A DNA stretch of 64,000 nucleotides from NCBI RefSeq assembly GCF_013410065.1, contig NZ_JACCCW010000001.1, forward strand, positions 744,001 to 808,000, given 5' to 3'. Positions 50,771 to 59,028 of this stretch are shown here, piece after piece. Below the pieces are notes generated by a model. It saw only the letters and a list, made by a program, of their open reading frames with translations. It was not told the DNA's origin and did no database searches. Origin of the DNA: Granulicella arctica. GTDB taxonomy: Bacteria; Acidobacteriota; Terriglobia; Terriglobales; Acidobacteriaceae. Position numbers and translations under genes: made by a program. Position 1 is the stretch's first letter; each line of letters begins with the position of its first letter.

Positions 50771-51703
50771 ATGGCATTCCTGCGCGGCTTTGGCGCCTAC
50801 CTGCCAGAACGGGTCGTCACCAACGCCGAGCTTGCGCCGCAGCTCGGCACCGAGCCTGAGTGGATCCTCAACGTCTCCGGCATTGCAGAGCGCCGCTATG
50901 CAGCTGCCGAGGATACTGTCGCGAGCCTTGGCACACGGGCAGCCCTCGACTGCCTCGAACGTGCCGGACTCGCGGCCTCCGAACTCGGCATGATCCTTGT
51001 CTCCAGCGGCTCGAGCGAGCGCTTCTGCCCGGGCCCTGCAAGTCTGATCGCTGCGAGCCTTGGCCTTAGCATGACTCCTGCCATTGACCTTCCTATTGCC
51101 AGCGCAGGTTCGCTGGTTGCGCTCGCGATGGCCTCGCGGCTCGCCTCTTCGATGGGACACATTCTTGTCGTTGGCTCGGAGATCATGTCGCGACGCGTCG
51201 CGCATACTCCCGAAGGCAAGGACACAGCCATCCTCTTCGGCGACGGAGCAGGCGCGTGCATCGTCAGCCTTGACAAGGGTTTTGCCGCAATTGCTGATTC
51301 CTGTATCTACACCGACGGCAATATGGCCGATGTCCTCGCCATTCAGAACGACCTCATCCATATGGACGGTGCGGCGATTATCCGGCACGTCTCCCGCAAG
51401 CTGCCGCAGGCCATCGCTACAGTGCTGGAGCGCAACGGCATCGCTGCACAGGGCGTCGATACGTTTCTGCTGCATCAGGCTAATCTGAATCTGATCACAC
51501 GTATTGCAAAGTCGCTCGAAGTACCGGCTGAGCGCTTCTTCGCCAATATCCAACGTTATGGCAACACTTCGTCCGCCTCCATGCTGATCGCCGCGGCTGA
51601 GTGGCAGCAGCAGACGACAGGCGCGATCCAGGCCCCGCTCATCCTGGCAGCCTTCGGCGTTGGGCTGAACTGGGGAGCGGTGCTTGCCCTTCCGCCTGCC
51701 TGA
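50771..51703 (+). CDS. KASIII (FabH)-like acyltransferase with Ser at the catalytic Cys position
   Basis: A 310-residue thiolase-fold protein. FabH hallmarks are the N-terminal GFGAYLPERVVTNAEL, the His block LLHQANLNLI (about 235-244) and the Asn block YGNTSSASM (about 265-273). The active-site block, normally AACSGF-like, reads DLPIASAGSL, placing Ser111 (codon 51101-51103) where the catalytic Cys should be. Cys-less KASIII relatives such as DpsC work as acyltransferases rather than normal condensing enzymes. Here it may load the DltC-like carrier. It is the last gene of the MBOAT operon. Confidence 0.85.
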   Translation: MAFLRGFGAYLPERVVTNAELAPQLGTEPEWILNVSGIAERRYAAAEDTVASLGTRAALDCLERAGLAASELGMILVSSGSSERFCPGPASLIAASLGLSMTPAIDLPIASAGSLVALAMASRLASSMGHILVVGSEIMSRRVAHTPEGKDTAILFGDGAGACIVSLDKGFAAIADSCIYTDGNMADVLAIQNDLIHMDGAAIIRHVSRKLPQAIATVLERNGIAAQGVDTFLLHQANLNLITRIAKSLEVPAERFFANIQRYGNTSSASMLIAAAEWQQQTTGAIQAPLILAAFGVGLNWGAVLALPPA

Positions 51704-51792
51704 CCTGTTCTCCTTGCGACCCATCTTCATTTGAAGCGAGTACACTTCTGCGTGAAAGAATTTTCACCCAGACGAAGAGATTGAGGAGAACT

Positions 51793-53097
51793 GTGCGCTC
51801 GCTTTCAAGGACCTTACTCGGAATCGTTTCCATTATTTTTCTTGCTCCTATATTGTGCTCGGTTGCGAAAGCTCAGAGCGAACATAAGTCCACTCCGGGT
51901 AATGGACCGGAGGGCGTTCCTCAAACGACATTCCTCACTCACCAACTCGGCTCGGACCACGCCGAGGCAATTACGACACTCGACATGAATGGTGACGGAA
52001 GACCCGACCTCCTCAGCGGGGCCTACTGGTATGAGAACCCCGGGCCGGAGGGAGGAGAGTGGAAGAGACACCAGTACCGTACGGTCGGCATCCTTAATGA
52101 GTTCGTCTCCGACAGTGGAGAGTGGACGGTCGATGTCAACCATGATGGCGCTCCGGACGTAGTCACGACGGGATGGATGGTGAATGGGCTGTGGTGGTTT
52201 GAAAATCCCAGGAAGCCTGGTGTCATGTGGCAACCGCATCTGATCGTCGATAGTTACGACACGGAAGGCGGGACCATGGCGGATATCAATGGCGACGGCA
52301 AGCCCGATATTATTCTGGCTCACTACAATCACTCGGAAATTTTGTGGGTTGATTTCTCAGGACCTCAACCGCGTGTACATCATGTTGGCGATACGACGCA
52401 GGATGGTCATGGCATCGGAGTTGCCGATGTGGATGGCGATGGCAAAGCGGATATTCTGACCCCCTTTGGATGGTTCAAAAATATCGACGCCGACAACGAC
52501 AAATGGGAGTGGCACGGTGATTGGAATCTTAGTGACGCGGGGTTTCCTATCATCGGGTATGACGTAAACAATGATGGCAAGCTGGATATTATCTATGGCC
52601 AGGGGCATAGCTATGGACTCTACTGGCTCGAACAGGAAGGCTCGGGTGCATCGCGGCACTGGCAGAAGCACATCATCGACGAATCGTACTCGCAGATCCA
52701 CGCGCTGAAGTTAGTCGATATTGATGGAGATGGTGAGCCGGAGTTACTGGCGGGCAAGCGCTATCGCGGACACTCCGGCAACGATCCGGGATCGTATGAC
52801 CCGCTGGTGATTTATTACTACAAGATTGACCGTAAGACGGCTCACTTTGCACGCTATCCGATCTCAGTCAATGGGCTTGCGGGTGCCGGAACACAATTCA
52901 TCGCCGAAGATCTGGACGGCGATGGAGATATCGACATCGCTACTGCCGGAAAGACTGGAGTTTTCTTTTATGAAAATCTCACGATCAATCATGTACCAAA
53001 GACAACACGCGAGCAGCAGATCTTCCTGAACAAAGACTGGCCGTTTGCGGGCGAGGGTGTCGTTGTCCAGCAACAAAATGGTCCCACAATAAAATAA
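51793..53097 (+). CDS. Secreted FG-GAP/VCBS-repeat protein without ASPIC domain
   Basis: A 434-residue exported protein. I chose GTG at 51793, preceded by GAGGAGAA; the frame is open further upstream inside the KASIII gene, without family content. The signal sequence is GIVSIIFLAPILCSVAKA. Propeller repeats have DxNxDG loops: DMNGDGRPDLLSGAYW, DVNHDGAPDVVTTGW, DINGDGKPDIILAHY, DVDGDGKADILTPFGW, DVNNDGKLDIIYGQGH and DLDGDGDIDIATAGK. Many blades contain a WYENPG- or WFENP-like turn, as in PQQ/VCBS proteins linked to sugar degradation in Planctomycetes and Acidobacteria. The next gene is an exported oxidoreductase. Function unknown. Confidence 0.82.
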   Translation: MRSLSRTLLGIVSIIFLAPILCSVAKAQSEHKSTPGNGPEGVPQTTFLTHQLGSDHAEAITTLDMNGDGRPDLLSGAYWYENPGPEGGEWKRHQYRTVGILNEFVSDSGEWTVDVNHDGAPDVVTTGWMVNGLWWFENPRKPGVMWQPHLIVDSYDTEGGTMADINGDGKPDIILAHYNHSEILWVDFSGPQPRVHHVGDTTQDGHGIGVADVDGDGKADILTPFGWFKNIDADNDKWEWHGDWNLSDAGFPIIGYDVNNDGKLDIIYGQGHSYGLYWLEQEGSGASRHWQKHIIDESYSQIHALKLVDIDGDGEPELLAGKRYRGHSGNDPGSYDPLVIYYYKIDRKTAHFARYPISVNGLAGAGTQFIAEDLDGDGDIDIATAGKTGVFFYENLTINHVPKTTREQQIFLNKDWPFAGEGVVVQQQNGPTIK

Positions 53098-53202
53098 TCT
53101 TTTCGATGGAGAAGCCATTCACTTAGATACTGCGAATTGGCTTCGTAACTTTTGCCCGGCGAATTACACATAGCGGATCATCTCCGCTGATGAGAGAGCG
53201 CG

Positions 53203-54555
53203 ATGAACACATTGAATCGAAGGATGTTTCTGAAGGCAGCGAGCGTAACGGCAGCAGGATCGCTGGCGGGAGTTACTCTACCTATGTTTGCAGCAGGTGC
53301 GGACGAGCAAGCCCGCACGATTGCAAAAAACGATCATCTCCAGATCGCTCTCATTGGGGCCGGGATTCAAGGCCAGCACGATACTCAATCTGCCTTACAG
53401 GTTCCAGGAATTAAGTTACTCGCCGTCGCAGACTGTTATCAGGGCAGGCTCGATCGCAGCAAGGAGTTATGGGGCAACGATCTCTTCACCACACGCGACT
53501 ACAGTGAGATTCTAGCTCGCAAGGATATTGATGCCGTGATCATTGCAACACCTGACCACTGGCATAAGCAGGCCGCTGTTGATGCAATGCGCGCCGGCAA
53601 AGATGTCTATTGCGAGAAGCCGATGATCCATCTCTATTCCGATGGCCCAGAGATTATCGAGACAGCACGCGCAACGAATCGCATTATTCAGATCGGCAGC
53701 CAGCGCGTTAGCTCAGTGGTCTATGCAAAGGCCAAGGAGCTCTTGGCCGCGGGCTCCATCGGACAACTCAATACAGTGACTGCGCGATGGGATCGCAACT
53801 CGGCGATGGGTGCTTGGAACTATACGGTTCCGCTTGATGCAAGCCCTGAAACATGTGACTGGGAACGCTTTCAAGGCACAGCGCCCAAGATTCCATTTAA
53901 CCCTGAGCACTTCTTCCAGTGGCGTAAATGGAAGGCTTACGGTAGCGGAGTAGCGGGTGATCTCTTCGTTCACCTCTTCAGTGGAACGCATTTCGTGACC
54001 AACACGCTTGGACCCACGCGAGCCATGGCGACCGGAGGTCTTCGCTTCTGGAAAGATGGACGCGATGTGCCGGATGTGATGTTGGCGCTCTTCGACTATG
54101 CCGAGGGCTTCAATCTTAGCCTTCGCGTCAACTTCGTCGATGGAGGGGAGGAGAGTGAGGGGTTGATCTTCACCGGCTCGGAGGGCACGATCGAGATTGC
54201 CGGGAATACTGTCATCCTCAGTCGCGTGCCTCTGCAAAAAGCGCCCGGCTACACCATCAACACCTTTACCGATGCGATGCAGAAACGCATTCTCGAAGGG
54301 TATCGTCAGAAGTACCCGGTCAGCCACGAAGCTGATACGACTTCGCCTGAATACGAGAAGTATGTGGCACCAGCCGGTTACAGCGATAGTTACGATCACT
54401 TCAAAAACTTCTTTCAGTCGGTGAAGACGCGCACACCTGTCGTCGAAGATGCAGTGTTTGGCTTCCGCGCCGCGGGAGCCGCATTACTTAGTAATCTTAG
54501 TTACGAACGCGACTCGATCATTCATTGGGATCCAACCAAGATGAAGGTGGTTTGA
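53203..54555 (+). CDS. Gfo/Idh/MocA-family oxidoreductase with Tat signal
   Basis: A 450-residue NAD(P)-dependent sugar-oxidoreductase-like protein. The N-terminus has a twin-arginine signal (NRRMFLKAASVTAAGSLAGV). A Rossmann domain follows (LQIALIGAGIQGQHDTQSAL) and the family EKP motif (DVYCEKPMIHL). The second half is the substrate-binding alpha/beta domain (TVTARWDRNSAMGAWNY). In this family a Lys of EKP and downstream His/Asp residues act on the sugar hydroxyl. Exported members with bound cofactor occur in sugar metabolism of Acidobacteriota and Planctomycetes. It lies about 105 bp after the FG-GAP gene, possibly cotranscribed. Confidence 0.9.
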   Translation: MNTLNRRMFLKAASVTAAGSLAGVTLPMFAAGADEQARTIAKNDHLQIALIGAGIQGQHDTQSALQVPGIKLLAVADCYQGRLDRSKELWGNDLFTTRDYSEILARKDIDAVIIATPDHWHKQAAVDAMRAGKDVYCEKPMIHLYSDGPEIIETARATNRIIQIGSQRVSSVVYAKAKELLAAGSIGQLNTVTARWDRNSAMGAWNYTVPLDASPETCDWERFQGTAPKIPFNPEHFFQWRKWKAYGSGVAGDLFVHLFSGTHFVTNTLGPTRAMATGGLRFWKDGRDVPDVMLALFDYAEGFNLSLRVNFVDGGEESEGLIFTGSEGTIEIAGNTVILSRVPLQKAPGYTINTFTDAMQKRILEGYRQKYPVSHEADTTSPEYEKYVAPAGYSDSYDHFKNFFQSVKTRTPVVEDAVFGFRAAGAALLSNLSYERDSIIHWDPTKMKVV

Positions 54556-54736
54556 GAATCAACTTCGGACTAAGCTGCCTGCCGACATCGACAAGCTCGA
54601 AGGGCTGGTCGAGGTGCAAGCGTCATGCGTGCGATTGCATCCCCACTACCGTCTTGTGCGCGTTCGAGCCGTGGCAGTGATAGGGGCTCTCCTTCTAGAG
54701 TCTGGCTGCTGGGACTACTACACCGGTTGCGATCGC

Positions 54737-56527
54737 TTAGTAAACATCGCGATGGTAACGATGTTGATCCTTGATAGTTTGCATGAAATCTTTGGCGGAT
54801 TCAGAGTCCATGTGACCTTGCTGCCCGACGATCGTGTGGAGAGTCGAGTCAACATCTTTGGCCATGCGCGATGCATCGCCGCAGACATAGATGCTGGCGC
54901 CATCCTGCAACCATGACCACATGAGCGGTGCCTGCTCGAGCATGCGGTCCTGTACGTAGACCTTATGGTCCTGATCGCGTGAGAATGCGAGATCGAGACG
55001 TGTGAGGTGTTTGTCCTTGTACATCTCTTCGAGCTCTTCGCGATAAAGAAAGTCAGTGGCGGCGCTGCGTTCTCCAAAGAAGAGCCAGTTGAGGCCGGTA
55101 GAACCAAGGGCGCGGCGCTCGTGCAGAAAGGCTCGGAAGGGAGCGATACCTGTGCCTGGACCAATCATGATGACGGGCGCGTCGGACTGCGCGGGGAGGC
55201 GGAACTTCTTATTCGGCTGAATGTAAATCGGCAAACGTTCGCCTGTAGGGATGCGATCCGCAAGGAGTGTAGAGCAGACGCCGCCTCGCTCCCGATTGTG
55301 GGAACGATAGCGGACAACGGCTACGGTCGTGTGGATCTCACCAGCGTGTGCGTGAGGGCTGGAGGAGATAGAGTAGAGCCGCGGCGCAAGCCGAGACAAC
55401 ATAGCAACAAGGTCGGCTGGATCGTGTAGGACGCCGGGATAGTCATGGAGAAGATCGATGAGGCCTCGATCATAGGTGTACTTCTCCAGATGAGCTTGTT
55501 GCTCCGGAATGAGCAGACCGGAGAGGGGCTGACACTCGCCGATCGTTGCATAGGCTTCGATCATTTTGCGCGTAAGGCGAGTGATCTGAAGATGATTATG
55601 CAAGGCGTCCTGTAGCGTAGTGGACCCGGCCTTAGGGAGTTGGACCGGAACCTGGCCACTGAAGTTAAGCGTATGCAAAATCTCTTCGACAAGGCGAAGA
55701 TCGTTTTGCGGTAAGACGCCGCACGCATCGCCGGCCTCGTACGTGACGTCGGAACCACTGATGTTGAAGGCCATGTGCAACGTCAGCTTGCTGGAGACCT
55801 CATGTGTGAGTGGACGCTTATCGACAAGCGGAGCGAGGAATGGATTGTCGCGGGTATAAGTCGAAACGGGGTCAGGTTCGTCACCTTCGGTGGATGGCTC
55901 TTTCGTCACCGAAGACGAAGGCACATTTCTCGATGGACGGGCGGCGACGATGTCGTCAAGACGAGCGTACAGAGACACCTTCCATTTAGCGAATGACTTG
56001 TCTATCTCGACATCACAGTCAACACGGTCGCAGATACGATTGCCGCCGAGAGTTGCGAGTTTGTTGTCAAGATCGATGCCGAACTTACAGAACTGTTCGT
56101 AGGTAGAGTCACCGAGCGCTAGGACAGCGTAAGAAAGATTTTCGCAACAAGGGAAATGCTCGAGGCAGAGCTGCTCATAGAAGGGTTGAACAGCGTCGGG
56201 TGCGTCACCTTCGCCATAGGTACTGGCAATGAGGATAGCGTAGCGCTCCGCGATAAGCGCTGCTGGCGTATAGCCTTCAAGCGAGATGAGCGACGCGATA
56301 TGTCCTTTCAACTTGAGCTCTTTGGCAACCTTGCGAGCGAGTCCCTCCGCAGTACCGGACTGCGAGGCATAGAGAACAGCGATCTTGAGGGAGGGCGGCG
56401 GATCTACGCTGGGATTGGTCGAGACGGCAGCGGTGGAATAGAGACCAGCAAGAAAGCCATTGAGCCAGCTGCGCTGCTCAGGTGTGAACGGAGCGCTGTC
56501 AGGAATGAACGGGACCAGGTTAGACAT
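54737..56527 (-). CDS. NADPH-dependent diflavin reductase, CysJ-like
   Basis: A 596-residue cytosolic flavoprotein. Residues about 50-190 are a flavodoxin domain (VLYASQSGTAEGLARKVAKE, ASTYGEGDAPD). Residues about 220-430 are the FAD domain with RLYSISSSP. The rest is the NADPH domain (IGPGTGIAPFRAFLHERRA, FFGERSAATDFLYREE, IYVCGDASRMAKDVD) ending in YHRDVY, as in CysJ. It would pass electrons from NADPH through FAD and FMN to the sirohaem reductase encoded three bases upstream. Its first 30 residues (PFTPEQRSWLNGFLAGLYS) resemble those of that reductase. Confidence 0.92.
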   Translation of the reverse strand: MSNLVPFIPDSAPFTPEQRSWLNGFLAGLYSTAAVSTNPSVDPPPSLKIAVLYASQSGTAEGLARKVAKELKLKGHIASLISLEGYTPAALIAERYAILIASTYGEGDAPDAVQPFYEQLCLEHFPCCENLSYAVLALGDSTYEQFCKFGIDLDNKLATLGGNRICDRVDCDVEIDKSFAKWKVSLYARLDDIVAARPSRNVPSSSVTKEPSTEGDEPDPVSTYTRDNPFLAPLVDKRPLTHEVSSKLTLHMAFNISGSDVTYEAGDACGVLPQNDLRLVEEILHTLNFSGQVPVQLPKAGSTTLQDALHNHLQITRLTRKMIEAYATIGECQPLSGLLIPEQQAHLEKYTYDRGLIDLLHDYPGVLHDPADLVAMLSRLAPRLYSISSSPHAHAGEIHTTVAVVRYRSHNRERGGVCSTLLADRIPTGERLPIYIQPNKKFRLPAQSDAPVIMIGPGTGIAPFRAFLHERRALGSTGLNWLFFGERSAATDFLYREELEEMYKDKHLTRLDLAFSRDQDHKVYVQDRMLEQAPLMWSWLQDGASIYVCGDASRMAKDVDSTLHTIVGQQGHMDSESAKDFMQTIKDQHRYHRDVY

Positions 56528-56530
56528 GGT

Positions 56531-58309
56531 TTAGTTCTCCTGGGACGCACAGAAGACTCTAAGTTCCCCAATGCTGTGGCGACGGGTGAAATTCAGAAAA
56601 GATTCTTCCGAGCTGCGCTTGTCAATGTAAGTACGAAAGAGGCGATCCATTACAGGAGTCAACTCGACGAACTTGATGGAGGATATAAGTTCGCGCCCCA
56701 GTCCTTGCTCCTGGTCAGTGCCCCCACCGATGACGACCTGATAGCCTTCTTCCCCGCCAACCTTGACGCCCATAAGACCGATGTCGCCGACATAGTGCTG
56801 GGCGCAGGAGTGGGAGCAGCCTGTGACATGCAGGTTGATCGGCTGCTGAATCTTGAAGTGGCTATCGAGGTGATTGGCGAGAGCGACGGCATGCGACTTG
56901 GTGTCGCTTGCAGAGAAACGACAACCTTTGTTGCCCGTGCAAGCCACGGTTCCACTGAGGACCGTACCAGCCTCAAACTGAAGACCGGCAGCGAGAATAG
57001 CTTGCTTGGCCACCTGAAGGTTCGCGTTGGAGATATTAGGAATGATGAGATTCTGCCAAACGGTGAGGCGCAGCTCACTGGTGCCGTAACGCTCGGCGAT
57101 TTCGGCAAGCGCGCGCATCTGCGCAACGGGAAGCTGGCCTACAGGCACGGAGATCCCGATATAGTTGAGGTTCGATTGAGCTTGCGGATGGGTGCCGATG
57201 TGGACTGCACGATCAATAGGATTGCGGGGTTCGCAGGCAGCGATGGGGAAACGAATAAGTGGGAAGGAGAGACGCTTCTCGGTTTCGGACAGGAATTTTT
57301 CAGTGCCCCAACGATCAACGAGATACTTGAGGCGCGCCTTCTTGCGGTCGGTACGATCGCCATTCTCGCTGAAGACACGGACCATAGCAGCAGCTACGGC
57401 AACGGTCTGGTCAGGACGAAGCAGAATGCCGCAGTCAGTGGCGAACTGCTTGTGGCCGGTGATGCCACAGAGCAGAACACGGAAGTAGATGCCTGCGGGA
57501 ACACTCTGTCCTTCTTTGACCTTGACCGCGACGAAGCCAATGTCGTTCGTGTCTACAACGACTCCGATGGAACCGCCGTTATCGAAGGCGATGTTGAATT
57601 TGCGTGGCAGTCCATACATATCGCGCGAGTTGAGAATGTAGTTACTCATCGCCTTCGCGAGGGAAGTTACGTCGTATAGTTCCGCTGGATCAAGGCCCGA
57701 GAGGGGTGAGGCGGTGATGTTGCGAATGTTGTCCGCACCAGCGCCGCGAGAGGACATACCAAGATCGCCGATCTTGTTGAGGACACGAACAATGTTCCTG
57801 GGTTGGATCTCACGTATTTGCAGATTGCTTCGGGTAGTAATGTCAGCGCGGCCACAACCCCAGTCAGCAGCCATTTCGGCGATACCACGCAGTTGGTGCA
57901 CGGAGAGAGTAGAACCGGGCACGCGAAGACGAAGCATAAAGGAGTCCTGGGTGGGAGCGACATAGAAGAGGCCGTGAAACTTGAAGCGAAAAAGATCGTC
58001 AGGAGCGGGGGTCTTATCTTCACTGGCATGAGCGAGCAGCTTATCCCAAACATCGAGAGGATTCTCGTCGTACTTCCAGTGCTCTTCCCTGCAAAGATCG
58101 GAGACAGGAGTGCCGAAGTACATCGTCTCCGGAGCTTCAGCGGCCTGATTGACGAGACCGGAGGCAGGATCATTCGTGATCTGTCCGGAGGCGTTGTGAC
58201 CTACGAAGGGGATAGCGCCACGCTGAGCTATGCCAGCAAAGAAACCCTGAAGATATTGCTGCTGCTCCTCAGTAAATGCCGCCGAATTACCTACAGTCTG
58301 AGAGTTCAT
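56531..58309 (-). CDS. Sirohaem nitrite/sulfite reductase, NirA-like
   Basis: A 592-residue enzyme starting at ATG 58309 (MNSQTVGNSAAFTEEQQQYL). It has the two-fold ferredoxin-like plus sirohaem domain repeats of the family. The iron-sulfur/sirohaem ligands are CTGNKGC (C-x5-C) and TGCSHSCAQH (C-x3-C). The motif RLRVPGSTLSVHQLRGIAEM and GRADITTRSNLQIREI are typical of NirA-type assimilatory nitrite reductase; a sulfite reductase role cannot be excluded. Nitrite preference is suggested by the HemD-GAF-ANTAR gene nearby, since ANTAR regulators often control nitrate assimilation. It forms an operon with the diflavin reductase. Confidence 0.88.
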   Translation of the reverse strand: MNSQTVGNSAAFTEEQQQYLQGFFAGIAQRGAIPFVGHNASGQITNDPASGLVNQAAEAPETMYFGTPVSDLCREEHWKYDENPLDVWDKLLAHASEDKTPAPDDLFRFKFHGLFYVAPTQDSFMLRLRVPGSTLSVHQLRGIAEMAADWGCGRADITTRSNLQIREIQPRNIVRVLNKIGDLGMSSRGAGADNIRNITASPLSGLDPAELYDVTSLAKAMSNYILNSRDMYGLPRKFNIAFDNGGSIGVVVDTNDIGFVAVKVKEGQSVPAGIYFRVLLCGITGHKQFATDCGILLRPDQTVAVAAAMVRVFSENGDRTDRKKARLKYLVDRWGTEKFLSETEKRLSFPLIRFPIAACEPRNPIDRAVHIGTHPQAQSNLNYIGISVPVGQLPVAQMRALAEIAERYGTSELRLTVWQNLIIPNISNANLQVAKQAILAAGLQFEAGTVLSGTVACTGNKGCRFSASDTKSHAVALANHLDSHFKIQQPINLHVTGCSHSCAQHYVGDIGLMGVKVGGEEGYQVVIGGGTDQEQGLGRELISSIKFVELTPVMDRLFRTYIDKRSSEESFLNFTRRHSIGELRVFCASQEN

Positions 58310-59028
58310 GCAGAAGGTCCTCGTCCGAGATTTCCGATACGAAAATGGTGTCGAGAGGCTTGTACATACGGTCGTTCTACGAGAAGGTGCGAACGATCGT
58401 TTAGCCAAATCAAACATCGCGCATATCAATCGATTCCAAAGGTCGATCAGTGCGATGGATTCAAGGCTCTTCTCGGAGCATGAAAGTATCAGGGAATCAC
58501 GTCCCGAAACACGGCTTGGTGCTGGGCTGACTTACAGTCATGCGAATAGCACGGCTGACTCGTCTGTGATGATGTGATAGTAATGCTAGTCGGGATGCGC
58601 TGCAAGCGTCTTCGTGCTGCCGCACTCGGAATAACACTCTTGATAGTAATGCCTATGTTTATATTTCTCTTGCGTGAGTGTAACTACCATGTTACAAAAA
58701 GCTATCTGCACTCAAGTCTCGATGACACCTCGACGTGTCGCTCCTCCGTAGGGACTTTTTGCTCTACACTTGAGCAGCGAAATCGTCTGGCCTGCACTTC
58801 CGCGTAAGCGGCCAGGCACGCGAGCAATCTTTCTACAATCAATCTATCTACAAGAGCCGGCACTGGCTAGGCTGCCTTCTTTACCGAGCCGAACTCTCAT
58901 ACGGATCATCATCTTTGTAATAAAAAAGGTCCTTCTAGAAGCTTTTCCATTCTCCTAAAGATGATCTACCATTCCTGTGTTCAAGATAACTATTTTTTGC
59001 AGCAGTCGACTCCTACTTCCGGTGGCCT
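58310..59028. promoter_or_regulatory. Divergent leader region of the nitrite reductase operon and the porin gene
   Basis: About 720 bp without a convincing gene. Dyads visible: GTGCT 58519-58523 with AGCAC 58548-58552, enclosing GACTTACAGTC; GACAC 58724-58728 with GTGTC 58735-58739 around a six-base loop; and CTGGCC 58787-58792 with GGCCAG 58810-58815. Some may be targets of the ANTAR protein encoded at 60728. On the minus strand the hexaloop is GTCGAG, which keeps G at position 4 but lacks A at position 1, so the fit to known ANTAR targets is partial. Confidence 0.4.

Noticed and set aside
54556..54736. Coding-looking sequence after the Gfo/Idh/MocA gene, faintly like a transposase N-terminus
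   Set aside because: The frame is short, with no start signal and no second motif. I cannot support a gene or an insertion-sequence remnant.
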